From: Marsupella aquatica
Taxonomy: Eukaryota; Marchantiophyta
Length of the DNA: 64,000 bases
Reading direction: 5' to 3'
NCBI GenBank assembly: GCA_973895155.1
Contig: OZ316893.1
Span: 11,532,001 to 11,596,000 of the forward strand
Under the pieces are notes generated by a model. It was not told where the DNA came from, did no database searches, and saw only the letters and a list, made by a program, of their open reading frames with translations. Every line of letters starts with the position of its first letter. Positions within the stretch are counted from its first letter, which is position 1. Below, in pieces: positions 1-13,660 of the stretch. The position numbers and the translations under genes are program-made.

Positions 1-476
1 TGGTTTCTCTGCCCGTTGGGGTGATGAGGGAGAAAGAAATTAGAGCTTCAGCCCTTAGAATCCGCTTTACGCCCTCCGAACTCCGTAAGCTTTCTCATCG
101 TGCTCATCCATAATGTGCTGCCCGAAGCAGGAGGTCTACGGCGAAAGTGGTGGCTGTGGAAGGCCATATTTTAAAGCTCCTGTGAACTAGGTCGCTGATC
201 CACATTGTCGTATGAGATCAGCTCTATTCCCGGTTCTTGTTTTGGGGAGCAGCAAAGGAGCTCCTGTAGTTGCTAGGGGGAGAGTGGTCCCCCTGGTTGC
301 GATGGATCTCATTATCCTGATTGATCCTGTGGGGCTATGAAACCAATCCTATGTGTGATTCAATTGACGGAAGATGTAGTGATCCCTTTTGTTAGGTGAT
401 AAGTCGAGCTAAGCATTCTCTAGACGGGTTCACTTTTCTTCCCTTTTCTGACAGTGGGTCTGCTCAATTACTGCAG

Positions 477-3297
477 ACTAGGTTGCAGGCGCAAGCAGCC
501 GGTTTTGACTACAGCGGTAATGGGCAACTTCCAAGTTCAAGAGGACAAGAAAGGGTAAGATTGAACGTAAACCTCTCCGTACTTCACCAGTTTGAAACGT
601 TTCGCACAAGATTTAGATTGAGTCCATCGATTTAACATTGATAGTTCTTATCGAGGTCAGGTTTCTCATTACTACGGTCAGAGGGTCCTGGATAATGTTT
701 ACTTTACGGAACGATATGTTCTCCTCCAAAGGTTGTAGTTTGTAGAAGTGATATTCTACTAAATTTTATTGAATCTCATGTTCCTCTGTATATCAGATTT
801 TAACTGCTGGGAAATGCCCGCCTGTGTGTCCTCGCCTTGGCAATGCTGCACTTGCACCCCTGTGTGAACCAACATGCTTTCAGTACAAGGACACGTGGGA
901 CGTCTTTAGAAAAGTAGTTCGCCAGGTAAGCTGACATCTTCGAACATATACCTGAAAATAATGTAATTTGAGACACTCGAAACATGGAGTTTTGATGGAT
1001 CTGGAGAAACTGTTTGCTACCAGTAATCACAGTGCGTTTTCACCACTTTCTTTGGATGCTTTTGCATGAAAGAGTATTCTGTGTCTTGCTCGTTAATCAT
1101 CCACTTTGAGACTGGATTCCCACTCCGTCGGTCGTTCTGACTCATTGCCACAGAATCTGTTCAGCAGCTTTTAAGCTATGATTTGATGGTTTATTTTGCA
1201 GGAAGGAGCCTTAAGACTTTGGAGAGGGACGCCTGCTGCCCTTGCCATTGCTATACCTACGGTGACTCTCCTGACATTGCCTTATCTCCGTGCCATCGAC
1301 ATTTCATTTAATTTGAAGTTATCATGTTAAAAGATTTGACCTACTCTATACTTTCCTGATGTGTTGTGATACCACTGGACATGGTCGGATAGCTACAAAT
1401 CTTACTGATTTGGAGTTCTTGAGACACGTCTTGGCAGGTCGGTATATACCTTCCTTGCTATGATGTACTGCGTGAGCGATTGGAGGATGCTGCCACTCAC
1501 CACGCTCCACAGTTAGCTCCGTACACCCCATTTCTCGCTGGATCAATGGCCCGATCAATTGCCTGTATTGTCTGCTCTCCCCTTGAGCTGGCAAGAACAC
1601 GCATGCAGGTATAGATTATTGCTGGCACTTTTTGTGCTTTCATGAGCTCTACGACTACTGCACATCACCTTTATATTAGGCTGTCTAGGACTTTCAAATG
1701 TAGAATAGCCTGGTGTATCTCTTTAGGGGTTCTATAAGCTCCACTTGTGGCGATTGGGATACTTTCAGATTGACGGTGTTTAGGCTATTTCCGACTTCTC
1801 AGTCAGGACGAGTTAATGAAGTATATGGACGTCAGGCCCTACTACTTCTTCCTGGTTCAGCGCACTCCTTTTACAAAGATGTGCCCGTAATCCAAATCTT
1901 ACTTGAAGTGTCGTTTGTCTTCGAAACGTTATCTCATAGGCCACTGCCTGAACGTTTGAATTAGTATTGTCTGTGTCCGTTGGCTGCAGGCTGCAAAACA
2001 GATACGTACTGGCGTAAAACCCCCTGGAGTTGTGGCAATTCTGCAAGGAGTTGTTTCGACAATGACTGCAGCACAAAGCCCATGTAAGTATTACACAATT
2101 CTTGATTGGGACTGAGTAGAATGCTCTTGCAAGGGTTTAGAAATGAGGAAACTGCAGCATCATGGTCGCCGATACTAGTCAAAAGTCTGTGGGCGTGAAT
2201 TCTTTGCCGGGAGTAATATCTATTCTGCTTTGCACAGACCCTGGTTGCTCTCCCACCTAGCTTGTTCCAAGGGTACCTGAGAACTGTGATTTGTTTTGCA
2301 ATCTTGCAGTGCAAGCAGTGCGGCTGCTATGGACAGGAGCAGGTGCTCAATTAGCCCGGGATGTTCCATTTTCTGCCATCTGCTGGGGTACTTTAGAGCC
2401 TGTAAGATATCTCATTCTTCACTGTACAACCCTGCAGTGCCCAGTGCTATTGCAGAGCTCTTATTTTCCTTCTATGAGATTGCTACTCATGATTTGAAGA
2501 CAAATTCTCTAAAGTAACCATCACTCTAAAGGAAGTTGTTACCGTCATGCAGGCAAGAAGGCGCCTTCTAGATATGGCAGGTCCCAATCCAGATGCGTCT
2601 ACTGTCTTGGGTGCTAACTTCTCGGCCGGAGTGCTGGCTGGCAGCATTGCAGCTTTTGCCACCTGTCCTCTGGATGTAGCCAAAACACGGAGGCAAATCG
2701 AGGTCAGCTTCTGATCATGATATTTTGATTGGAACGATGCAAGAGTACAATGCTCCAAAATCTCTTCCAAAGGTTACTGTGTTGATATGTTGGTCTGCTC
2801 CGGGTTTTACTAGACTTGGAAAATCTGTCTAGAGGCTTGTAAAATTTTGGCTTTTGCTTGCTGTTATTCAAACTCAAGAACAAAGCCTTTTTGTATGTCA
2901 AAGGTGTGAAGTGTGTTTTGGAGGACTTTTTGTTACAATCATTTCATGAAATTAATTTCGATATTTGCAGCAAGACCCTTTGAAGGCGATGTCCACTCGA
3001 CATACTTTACAAATGGTCTGGAGGTGAGTTCAAAGAAGCTGGCATGTGATGATTTTTGGCATTGTATTGTTCTTTGTGAGTCAATTACTTTGGAAGTAGG
3101 CCGCATTGTCTTCGGATCTGACTCTTTCGGCCGTTTCCACGTGACTGATGAAAATGGAAAATGTTGTGATTGTTAGGGATGCGGGTGTGAACGGCTTGTT
3201 CACTGGTGTTGTTCCGAGGGTAGCTCGTGCTGGACCTTCTGTCGCCATTGTTGTTTCATTCTATGAAGTGGTGAAATATTTCCTTAATGGAAATTGA
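477..3297 (+). CDS. MTM1: Mitochondrial carrier, MTM1/SLC25A39-40 type (5' end outside window)
   Basis: This is an inner-membrane mitochondrial carrier. Members of this subfamily are linked to mitochondrial manganese/iron handling and, in animals, to glutathione import. I assembled nine exons: 477-554, 797-925, 1202-1261, 1438-1608, 1990-2083, 2310-2401, 2553-2702, 2971-3023 and 3177-3297. All have GT-AG borders and the phases join without a stop, giving 315 codons to TGA. Diagnostic features are the start TRLQAQAAG, which continues a carrier signature, the cysteine-rich CPPVCPRLGNAALAPLCEP segment typical of this subfamily, and the signatures SPLELARTRMQ and CPLDVAKTRRQ. LARDVPFSAICW and the terminal VARAGPSVAIVVSFYE are also typical. 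The first exon, which should encode the N-terminus through NPLDVVK, is not seen before 477 and probably lies upstream of the window. The family is firm; the exact transported substrate is inferred. Confidence 0.9.
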
Positions 3298-5960
3298 GCT
3301 AGATCACACTCTCCAAGGAAACCCAATTTTGTGGGTAGCTGTCCAGATTGGAAAGCTCTCCCAGACTAAAGCAATTATACACTATAAGTCCTTATGGATG
3401 TAGTTGTGATGATCCAGAGTGTCGATCCACTGGGCAGCTGGTGCTGGACCCCAGTGCTTCTACGATGGTTTCGAGACGTATTTTATCGTGGTCAATGCTG
3501 AAGAAGTACATCCCAAGTTAGAAATTCAATCTTACAATGAACCACAATAGAAAGTGTTCATCTCCAGACTAGAAACGGGAGATGAACCATTCAATCCTGA
3601 AAACCGACAATATTTGGATATACAACGAAAGTCGTCTTTACTTCGAGTGAGTCTTTTGGAGGCTGAGTAAGACAACGTCCAGTAATGAGCAAGTCGTTCA
3701 CGGGTATATTCTTAGATTTTGGACTCGTTTAGATGATTAATTTAGTCCCTAGGGAAGTACGATTTTGGTAGTATTTATCTTTTGGAGGCACTAGTGATTA
3801 TTTTCACCGACACGTGCAGATGCACATGAATTTTGACGCCAGGATTTGGTCAAGAAGTTTAGCTTGATCACCAGTCAACAGAACGAATGAATAAAACAGA
3901 GAGAAACTATTACGCTGTAACAGTAGTCAATTGAAATTATTGAGGCAGAGTATTGATAAGTGTCTAGAACTTCTTGCGAGGATGTATGAGGTGAGTTCCA
4001 GAGCTTCACGTCGCCATCTGGAGAAATTTGTTTTACCACTTCGCGAGGTTGACTGTCAGCTGATGTTATGTGCATTATCTAGGGGAGTAAGAAGGTTCGT
4101 ATAATTGACACTGTTGGTTGTTGACGGGGCAGTCTTCTTAGATTTAACAGCTGGTTGGTATTATGATGTTCCAGTTTGGGCTTATTGTAGACCCTCTCTT
4201 CTACCCAGTACTGGCTTTGAGTGTCCTTCGCCTGTTAGTTCCGTGATGTCACCATCTGAAGAAGTAGATCACCTGCGTGCTCACGTAGTTGAAACTCCAC
4301 GTCTAGTTGAAACTCCACGTCTAGTTCACCGTATTGTCCTTCTGCCAATGAATTTGAAGGGCTATGATTGCTTTAACTAGGCTTCCCAAGACGAGTAAAA
4401 GCAACAGCCTCAGCTCGTACTATGGCTGAAAAGAATGTCCTGTCCATCGTAAATAATTATCGGTATGCCTAGATATGTGTTCTGTTTAGACAAGTGTCGC
4501 AGCGCTGGCCAAACCTGATCAGATACTGAGTGCACGATCTATCACGAAGTGCACATTGCCATGTCCAGGCTTGTCAAGATTCTTGACAGTGTTAGGCAAT
4601 TAGTGGACTTTGTACGGATAGAATAGTACATTGCGCTGGTAAAGTAATTGCTAAACACAGTTATGAGTATAGCATGCCCAGTTCATCATGAAATGTCTTG
4701 CATGGTCCATCAGTGTCACAAGGCGGCTAGGTAAGAAACCATAATCAGCAAACACATGCCATCTGCCCTCCTCCCCTTGGGAATTTCACCTCAAAGGTGC
4801 GTCGTGCGAGACATGCATCATCATCAAACAACTTGGGTTTGCTCCCGGTTGTAAAGCTTGATGTACGAAAATGAGTATCAGACTGCGACCACACAGCTTT
4901 TATTACGGTCCCTACTGTTTTTTGCCCTGCTGGTACTAGAGGTTTTCAGCAGTGCCATCGTGTGCAGTCCCTCTCTCGAACTACTTTCGCAGGAGAAGCC
5001 GCTGTCTACATCCAAAAGCCCATAAATGTGAAAGCTAACCGACAATGTTTGCAAGGCAGTCTGGAAGGCTGTCCGTGAAGCTGGAAAGGGAAACTCTTGT
5101 TTTGGTAAATATCGGTAATCATGAAGTTTTTCCGCTGATACTGTGACAAATTGTATCAGTACAATCATGTTGGACGCAATGGATTGAGGTAAAAACCTCA
5201 GACTTTAACACCGTAGACCGCAATAATAGGTAGGATTCTACGGTACACCCTGGAGCCATCCTTTCAGCACGACCTGTGTCCACCATGAAACAAAAACGAA
5301 AGGACAATCATGAACTTTTCAAAAAGCTTGATCCACTTCTCAGACATCAAATTTCGCGTCCACAAATTCCAATTATTGTCGGACGCCAGAGTCTAGTGTA
5401 GCTGTCCCGGTAGCTGTAGATCGATCACTGCAAAACGTCCCCATTCAATTTTGAGAAATCTGATTGAACTTCCTCCAACGATGTAACACACAGCAGTGCA
5501 CTTTGAAATTTGTGATGAGTGAAAGTGCTTTGATCGATGGGATGAAAATGGCGTTCGAGGCTGTCATCAATCACCGAGCGCCAAAACTTACTCCGGTCAA
5601 CATTTGGCATCAATTTTGTCTCCGGCACTCTGTTTACCTCGCATTATACTCTGAGCTATTGGTCCCTGAGAAGACCTATCACGTAGCATCTCCTAAAGCA
5701 AAACGAGTATCTCATCTTGCAGTGGACCTCGTCTCTCCACCCATTCCATCCATGGTCCAGAATTCCAAATTTTCCCCCGACGATTTCCAATTCCTCGAAA
5801 CATGGACGAGAGTATAATCGTTCTCAGCCAGTGCCATAAAGTTGGGCAAAATGATCCCATCCATTCGGGCAGTCGACGTCTCTGCACAGGAGCCCGTCAC
5901 ATGTTCGCTGTAAAGGAAGTGAGAGGGAATGGCGCGGGCAGGCCAGGTTAGGGCAGGGCA
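3298..5960. other. Intergenic, no gene recognised
   Basis: No reading frame here resembles a known protein or joins to neighbours through splice sites. The only local structure I noticed is an 18-bp motif (GTTGAAACTCCACGTCTA) present twice in tandem near 4290-4325. Short open frames at 4105-4380 and 5464-5817 look like chance. Confidence 0.5.
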
Positions 5961-6120
5961 GGAATGAAACTGACTTCCGAAAGAAAAGAGGGAGAGGAAC
6001 GGAGGGGGGCCCGGGCAGGGAAGACCGGGCAGACAGGGCAGGAATGAAACTGACTTCCGAAAGAAAAGAGGGAGAGGAACGGAGGGGGGCCCGGGCAGGG
6101 AAGACCGGGCAGACAGGGCA
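5961..6120. repeat. Perfect or near-perfect 80-bp tandem duplication
   Basis: Two adjacent 80-base units, 5961-6040 and 6041-6120, read the same. Each begins GGAATGAAACTGACTTCCGA and ends with a G-rich stretch. Identity this high suggests a recent duplication. Open frames across it on the minus strand are GC-rich artefacts. Confidence 0.9.
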
Positions 6121-7300
6121 GCAGGAGAAAAAATGTGATGAATGCCACGATGGGCATTCGAGCCCGATGGTGCATTCATGCCTTCATGGGCCCTGAGCCG
6201 GGCGGGCGGGTCGGCGGGCGGGCAGCCCCCACCTGCCCTGCCTGGCACCCCAACTCTATGGACCCCAAGAATTGCTACGGTAGAGTGCACGACCTATAAA
6301 ATACGATCCTGTACAATACAAGGCCAGACAACCTCAAACTTTACAGTACGGCATGTAACATGCGCTTCCCAGGCATGTAAGCTGTAAAGCATCATGGTGA
6401 AAGACCATGGAAAGAGGCCTGTTAGCCATATTGGTTATCAGTCATCAATATCAGTGAAGTTTAGTGATCTTGTGAAACTTGAACATCAAATTTGTGATTG
6501 GTCTATTGAGGTGTGAAACTTTCACTTGGCTGATCTCGCTCAGCACTTGGTTGACCTTGCTAAGCACTAAGTTGACTGAGAGATATGCTTAGTAGACCCT
6601 CTTATGGAAAAAGTTTGTTTAATCAATCCCCTCAATACTTTTCCCCAATCTGGACCGTTGATGGACCTTTCGATCTCAGATCTGGACCGTTGATAAACCT
6701 CAGGGGGTCAATCAAGTAACAAGTTTCATTTTGGGGGTCGATCAAACAAATACCTCCATTGCACTCTTGACTGACCTCTCAACTCTCGGCTAACCCTTGT
6801 TGAGTAGGAAGTTCCACACACAAGTGACTGATGGGAGTGACTGATACGTGACATAGACAACTGATAACTAATGGGGTTGCAATACTCCCATGCAGGTGCA
6901 AAATGGAATTACACATCAAAAAACAACAGCTTACAATGTATCTAAATCAGTGATATATAAACAATCGGGTCTATAATGGGCATGAAAATTCCATGCAATG
7001 TTGGGGCCTGTGCCACATGGCACAAAACATGGCACAAAACATTATAGGTTGCAACTTTTTTATGTGCAATTGCGAGGTGTGTCCAAAGCAGTGAAAATAT
7101 AGTGCAACATGTTTCATTGTGCCCCTATTCCAGATGGGTCCAATTTACGTTTGTGACATGTGTTTCAAACAAGCCCAGGCACACCAAGTCCATTTTTTGA
7201 GTTTTGGCATCTATAGTATAGATGTTCCTGATCTGGTCACTACAGTGAGGCTATATTTATACAGGCCTTAATTTCTCTGGGAACATTTCTGGGTAATTGT
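6121..7300. other. Intergenic, no gene recognised
   Basis: This is AT-moderate sequence without a supported gene. A short phrase (TCTGGACCGTTGAT) occurs twice near 6650 and 6681, and TGAC/TTGACC-rich text lies around 6530-6860. I see no coding signal. Confidence 0.4.
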
Positions 7301-7595
7301 AACATGCGAGCAAACAGTAAAAAATTTACTCGCACGAGCAAAAACATTTCCTGCATGACCCCTATTTTTCTACATGCAACTGTCTCGCTATCAACTACCT
7401 GGTTGGTAACATCCCTTTTGGGGAATCCCTTTTTGCTAGCGAGCTCGCTAGCAATCTGGAATCCTTAAAAAAACACCAAAAATGTAAAGGGCACCAAAAA
7501 GCAACTGAAATTTGGAACCATTATTGTCTCGCTATTAAAATCTACTCGCTATCAAAATCTACTCGCTATCAAAATCTCCTGTTTGCTCGCAACAT
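7301..7595. mobile_element. MITE-like non-autonomous DNA transposon
   Basis: A 12-bp perfect terminal inverted repeat bounds a 285-base element: GCGAGCAAACAG at 7306-7317 and CTGTTTGCTCGC at 7579-7590. The flanks carry a matching direct repeat AACAT at 7301-7305 and 7591-7595, which fits a 5-bp target-site duplication. The interior has no coding frame. It repeats CTCGCTAT(C/T) several times, mostly near the right end (about 7530-7570), and contains the palindromic GCTAGCGAGCTCGCTAGC. Subterminal repeats of the terminal motif are a habit of hAT-like elements, but the 5-bp duplication is short for hAT, so I leave the superfamily open. Confidence 0.75.
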
Positions 7596-9240
7596 AGAAT
7601 ACCTCAACATTTCTTTTAATTCAAACTATAATTGTGAGTAAGGTCGACGGGCAGGTACATGGGGCCCTTCCTGTTCATCCGCATGGGTATTCAAGCTACT
7701 GCCTTCAAATAGAGGGTCTACATACATTTAACGCAATGTCTATGACTGTATTTTTGTGTCACAAATAGTTGAACATATCAGCCATATCCCGCCCATATTT
7801 CTCATCCTCCTTCCTCCCTCCCTCATACCATTCTCCTTCTCGTATTGTCCTTGTATGTCCCTTTCATAGGTTTTGATGCTAATCGGATACCCAGACTCTC
7901 CGTGTCTGTCCTACTGACAAATATAGTCTAGATATTCTTACCGGATAAGTTTGGGTATAGCTTTACTATGAGAAGCTTGACTGTGAATTATAGTATAGAT
8001 TTAATTAAAACTTTCTCCCTCGTACTGGGGTTGGGGGTATATTAAACCCATCCCTTGCATTAGGGACCACAACAAAGACACAGTATGTCTGCTTTGCTGG
8101 CAATAGGTATACATCCTTCATGGCATGTGTAGTTAAATTCGATTCCCCTCTTCGGCGCAAAGGTTTCACACTAGCAAAAGGGAATCAAGACTAAGTTCTT
8201 GCGAATTGGGGCCTTTGCTTTTGGGATCATGTGTCCTGGTTAGTCGTTTTTTTGCCCTTGGACACCTTGATATAAAAAGAATGCTGCTCTTGTGCCCAAT
8301 GGAATTCAGTGGGTTGGTTTTTCTAATTTACTAATTAAAACTATCCCCGCTCTGTACCTACTTCAACACCTATATGGTACGTCAAAGAAGTGTCGGTGGA
8401 CCAATGACCAATGATGTGTGCCACTTTTTTAATCGTTACCCATTTATTTCCATGTGACTTCTACGTAGTACTTAGTTCCCTTTTTCAAACAAAACAAAGT
8501 TGGAAATTCTCCCCCTGCCCCCACCCCAACCCCAAGCAATTATTGTCTATTGGGTAATGGGCCTGTCCTCTACCACACAAATGCACACAAACTTACATGG
8601 CCTGATAAATAATCCTTGGAAGTGCACCTGTTCGAGCATGCCAGCAAAGTGAGAGAATCACTTATATGGATCTTGTACACTATGTATCTGCATTATTGAA
8701 GTAGGACAACCCATAGGTCAGAGTGGGCTATTGAGCTAGGCCACCGTCAGAGTGGGCTATTGAGCTAGGCCACCAAGCTGAAATTTGAGTAATTTATATA
8801 AGTTACACGAAAAAACCCAAAGATTGGCAGAAAACCTGGGCTGGTTAGTGGATTATGATACATGGTAATCCATCTAATGAAATTTATGCCTTCCGTGGTG
8901 AATTATCCAATATCAAATTTTATGCCGCAAAATCCTAAGTCAGAACTATGAATGAAGGGTTTTCAGAGGTAGTTTTAAGCCAACTTACATCATATTGGGG
9001 GTTTTTCAATATCTGTTGTAGATGCTAGCAATAGCACATCTTTGTGTCAGTTTCTAGTGTAGATTACACACTAGTATGGTGACTTCTATTGAAGGCCCTA
9101 AAGTACTTTCTTTGAGTCTAACAAGATGCTAAAATGAAATGTAAGTCACCAACCATGTGCTCAAAACAATTCCTTGTTGTGATGTTCATGGGTTTGGGCA
9201 CATCCCTGTGCACATAACAACCTCAAAAATTCATATACCC
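7596..9240. other. Intergenic with a 29-bp tandem duplication
   Basis: No gene is recognisable. A 29-bp unit starting GTCAGAGTGGGCTATTGAGC is present twice in tandem at 8717-8745 and 8746-8774. The remainder is AT-rich, non-coding sequence. Confidence 0.5.
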
Positions 9241-10330
9241 TGCATTATGGCATGTAGTCGCGGAACTCGACTACCTTAACACTTAGCTCCGGCGTCGCTA
9301 ACTCTGACATCGAGCTCCCTTATGGTCCAGGCCTGGATAGGCCATCCGGGGAGGACTTAGCATGGGGAGTCTTGTGGGCAATGAGACGTGGCATTGGTGA
9401 AGGCAAGGCGCCAAGCTAGTGACACACACTAAGGACTTAGACTAGCTAAGAGTTGGTCAGGTCAAGGGGAAAAGGGTCAGGCTCAAGGTCGACCTTCCGG
9501 ATCCCCGGACGGACTTTGAGTTTTGAGGACTTGAGTGAGAGCTCCTCTTGGGCCCAAGGCCAATGGAGTTGACGCCATGGGCAACGGACGCTTGGGGCGC
9601 AAGTTATGACCCGATCCAGGTTTGGCCGATCGGGGGCCCCGGGAGGCAATGAGATCTGAGGGCCTAGGCATGAGCATTGGGGTCGTCCCGATCACAACGG
9701 GCTAAGGCACTCTGTTTGCGAACACCTAACTAGAAAGTTATGGGCATTGCCAGTTGGTGGCACACCTAGACATGCGGGTTGGGGTCCAGGTGGGGGGCCA
9801 AAATTTGGGGACCAAAGTTTTTCCGAGGGTGACAGGTCTCCAGAAGCATATATAAGGGGAGTGGTGTCTCCCTGGGGGCTAAGGGCGGTTGTTGCGACAC
9901 TAAGGGAAAATGTCAAACGGAAACGACAATAACTTCCCAATGAGAAGTCCGTTGGAGGACTTTTTGCGTGCGTTGGAAATCTCTCAAGGAGGGCTAGGTC
10001 CTCCTGGGCTCAGCTGGGTCTGGCGATGCCATAGGTTCTTGGGGTTGGTGGGGGCTATCTCGCCCGCTTGCCAAATCCTGTCGAAACAGCAACCAAGCCG
10101 CGTTCAGTCTCCCAAGGGAGCTTGCGTTGGGGAGGTAAGGCCAAGTAGGCATGGAGGTTGAGTTCCAAGGGCACTTGGCCCCTAGAACATCAGTGGGGCG
10201 AGAAATGGGAGTTGGTTGCTAGAGTGTCAACACCTTGCAATGGGGCTTAACTCTTCACTAGAGTTAAATCTACCACTATTGCCCCTTCTTATCGTTGTCC
10301 GGGTTCCTAGGACGAGCGAATAGCAGGACA
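9240..10330 (+). mobile_element. Possible decayed LTR or promoter-bearing retroelement segment
   Basis: This block is GC-richer than its surroundings and holds only short broken frames. A TATA-like box (TATATAAG, about 9849-9856) is followed by GC-rich transcribed-looking sequence, the arrangement seen in U3-R regions of plant LTRs. I could not find a partner LTR, a primer-binding site or a polymerase frame, so this is a guess from composition and layout. Confidence 0.25.
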
Positions 10331-13300
10331 GTAGGTCACTTTCCCTTAATCTCTCTCTTCTTCTTCACTCACACACCCAACTGGGTAATTTTACTTCCAC
10401 CGCTGGAAAGATAACCTTGAAGGGTGGTTATCACTCCCTTGCTCTCCCATTGGAAAACACTCCCAACACCCCACTCCCGATCTCAACACGGTCAGTGGAC
10501 ACCCACAAGCTGCCCCCGCAGACTCCTTACATAATCGTCACCCAAGAGAGTACCCTGTTTTCTTCACAAAGGACTGCAGGATTACCACTTGCTATCCCAA
10601 CAAGACAAGTGCTGACCCTGATCTCATCCTCAAGCTTCAAGCTTCACCTCTCCGGTATCAAATCACACCTGAGTCCACATACATGCTCACTGGTTTGACA
10701 TCTCACTAGATAGTTACTTCAAGACTGAGGGTTACACGCAAGTCTTTACTAGAGAGAATAGAAACAAGTTCAGATCACAACACCTCCCTTGACCTTCTCC
10801 TTGCTGCCTACCTAGTGGACTCGTTCACTATTCCCCCCTTCCTAGTGCCTCAAGCTCATGCTGCTGCTCTCCAAGGAAGAGCCCAGCCCCCAAGCTCCCA
10901 GCTCTAAGAAAGTGGACAGCTGAACAAGTGAGGAGACAGCCCCCTGCTTCTCCTCTTTATTTGCACACCTCAGGGCTCCAAACCAAACCCACGCCAAACC
11001 AAACCAAGCCTAAGGTGCTAACTCAGGTTAGTAGTTACGGCAAACTTACTATTTTCTTGCTAAAGTTTAACCCGGGTTAAATCTCTATTTTACCACAGGT
11101 TAACTTAACTACAACCAGTACTCTGGTTTCCACACAAGACCTGAACAGCGGCAACCTCTCGGCGAGATGAGTAACCAGGGTACCCCCTTCGGTAACTCTT
11201 ACAACTAACCGCGCGAGTTGTAAACTAACTGGAACACAATATTTCTCACGGTAACCACTCCAAGTTCGGCCTACAACTGAGGGTTAATACGTCACTGAGT
11301 TTCGGGTTACCACTAAGTCTCGGGTTTTGCCGCTGAGACTCGGGTTACCATAGAAGTACAGGTCAGCTTTTACACAGTTGTAAACTTACCCGAATAGTAC
11401 AACTACCGCTTGAGTTGGTTCCAACTAGAATGCTGGTATTAGCAGTTATTCTATGGCTACTGTGCGAGTGCAAGGCCGAGCTATCTAGCAACAACTCATC
11501 GTATACCAGCACCCCTCAAGTGTTGGGCTTCATAATAGCCCGAAAACTTATTACAAATAGTGGTTTTCAAGCCTTCATGAAAACTCCTTAGCATATCCTA
11601 TTGGGATAAAAAAAATGGTTTCCCGGGCCTCCATGAAGTCGAGGCACCCCTGCTGGGCCCTCCCCTGGTCTCCCTGCTAGCCTAGACCCGGCCTCAAAGT
11701 CCTTCAAACGGCTCAGAACCGATGCTGTCGCAAGTTTAAGTAGAGTTGCTACGAACTCCTTAAACGAAGAGCTAAGAACGCTCCCTTGGTATCCCGAATG
11801 AAGTCCCTAGCAAACAGCAGGTCGCAAGTTCAAGCCCAGCCACCAACTACCAGGTAATTTTTGGCAAAGACCACCCCCTTTTCCTCCTTTCGCGAAGACT
11901 ACTCGCGAAATGCAATTTTTTTTCCTCCCTTCACAAGTCGCGAGCAGCGGCGAAGTGCTGCTGCTTCATGCTCTCCCTGGCAGCTACTCCATAGCTCATA
12001 AATCAGCAAGCTCACCTCCACAACATTGACTTCTATCAGCCTAGCTCCCAAGCTCTACTTCTCCATAGCTACTCAGCAGCACGAAGCTGCTCCAGCAGCT
12101 TACTGAGAAGCTCGCAGCAGTATGCTCTATCCACAATTCTCAGCATAGAAGCAACGTAGCTTCTCTTATTCAGCAGCAACCTTACTTAGCCAGCTCTATT
12201 TGATTTCCTTCAGCAGCACTAAGCTGCAACGAGTCAGCTCTATCCCGTAGTGTAGCTTTTCAGCCAATCTTAGCTGCAGCAGCGGCTCTCCATAGCTTAG
12301 CAGCAAAGAGCTCAACAGTAATTTCTTGATTAGAGCTTCTCCTATTAGAGCTTCGACTGATCAGCAGCATGAAGCTCCAGCATCGAGCTTCTCATAGCAC
12401 CAAACTATCCTTAGCATCAGGGCAGCATTCAATCTTCCAATAGCTTTGAGCCAGCAGTAAGGTTGCTTCCAGTCCGCAGCAGCAAGTCCAGGACAGCAGT
12501 TTCAAGTTCAAGTAGCAGCGAGTAGTAGGATCAAATTTTCTTCAGCAGCATCAAGCTTTAGTGAAGTAGGACCAGGACTTCTCAATAGCGCAACAGCCAT
12601 AACGAGTTCAATGGCAGCACAACACCACTCTCTGCAGCAGCGAGTTCCCCAGCAGCGGACTCCAACAATACAAAGCTTCAGGCAATTACCAACAATTTCC
12701 CCATTAGCAATTGCAGCGGCACGAAATTGAATCTTTTGCCACCACTAGATTGCCCGGGGGATGAGATTTTCTTATCCCAAGAGTTCCTTCCAACACCACA
12801 GAGTTTCTCTCGGTAGCTCAATTCAATTCATGCCTTACCTTCAGGCAATTTCTGTGGTTCCTCCGCTTCTCCCGAGTCAATTCACATTGTCCTTATAGAA
12901 GGATGTTCGTTTCCCTTAATTACACCCTTGAATTTCTGCTTGATTGTTGCTGCTCCTTCCTTGGCTTCTACGTAGATTGTCCCTGCATTTTGTATCCTTA
13001 TGAGAAGGACTCCCATGATGACACCTGGCTCCTAGACAAACTCCCGTAGCACTACTTGCTTTGTACTCAGAACTCGCCCCTACTTCTATGGTATCCCATC
13101 TTAAGTGTACTTATAATAAAGCTCCAGTTTCATAAATCTCCAGCATTGTGCCCTGCCCTCCGTTTTGTCTGAAATTTTGCCGGTGTGTCCCTTGAACCTA
13201 AGACTATCTACTTACTGGATTTCCAGGTCTAACTCTATTTGGAGACTTTTCTATAATTCTGCAGAGTAGCCCATTTGTCACTTTCTACTTTTACTTCTTG

Positions 13301-13660
13301 AGATTTCCTAACCTATCCTAATTCAACTAGACTTTAACTAAGACCTTCCTAACTATCCCTACTTAATCTCCTTGACCCATTGTGCATCAGTTTACTTACT
13401 TTAACCTTACGTCTACTTCTAACTGGGGTTACTTCTAACTATAGTTAGTCCATTTTTAACTTTAGTTAAAACTACTACCTAATTTGGCATCCGACATAGA
13501 GTCGGGTCATTCTGGTCCCGACGCGTTGGGACAAGCTTGGGACAAACTTTAGGACAAGCTATGCTATTTGGGTCATGAGCATATCCTGGGGGAAGGTGGT
13601 CAATTGGTGATGGACCCTAGGCCCTTACTCCGTGACACATATATTAATGGAACCGGCCTG
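10331..13660. other. CT-rich then CAG/AGC-rich non-coding stretch
   Basis: Long stretches are C/T-biased. From about 11930 to 12760 the text is dominated by AGCAGC, CAGCTC and AGCTTC words, like a degenerate trinucleotide-rich tract. No long open frame exists on either strand except short chance ones (for example 10417-10698). It could be the internal or leader part of a non-autonomous LTR element continuing from about 9.2 kb, but no second LTR was found. Confidence 0.35.
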
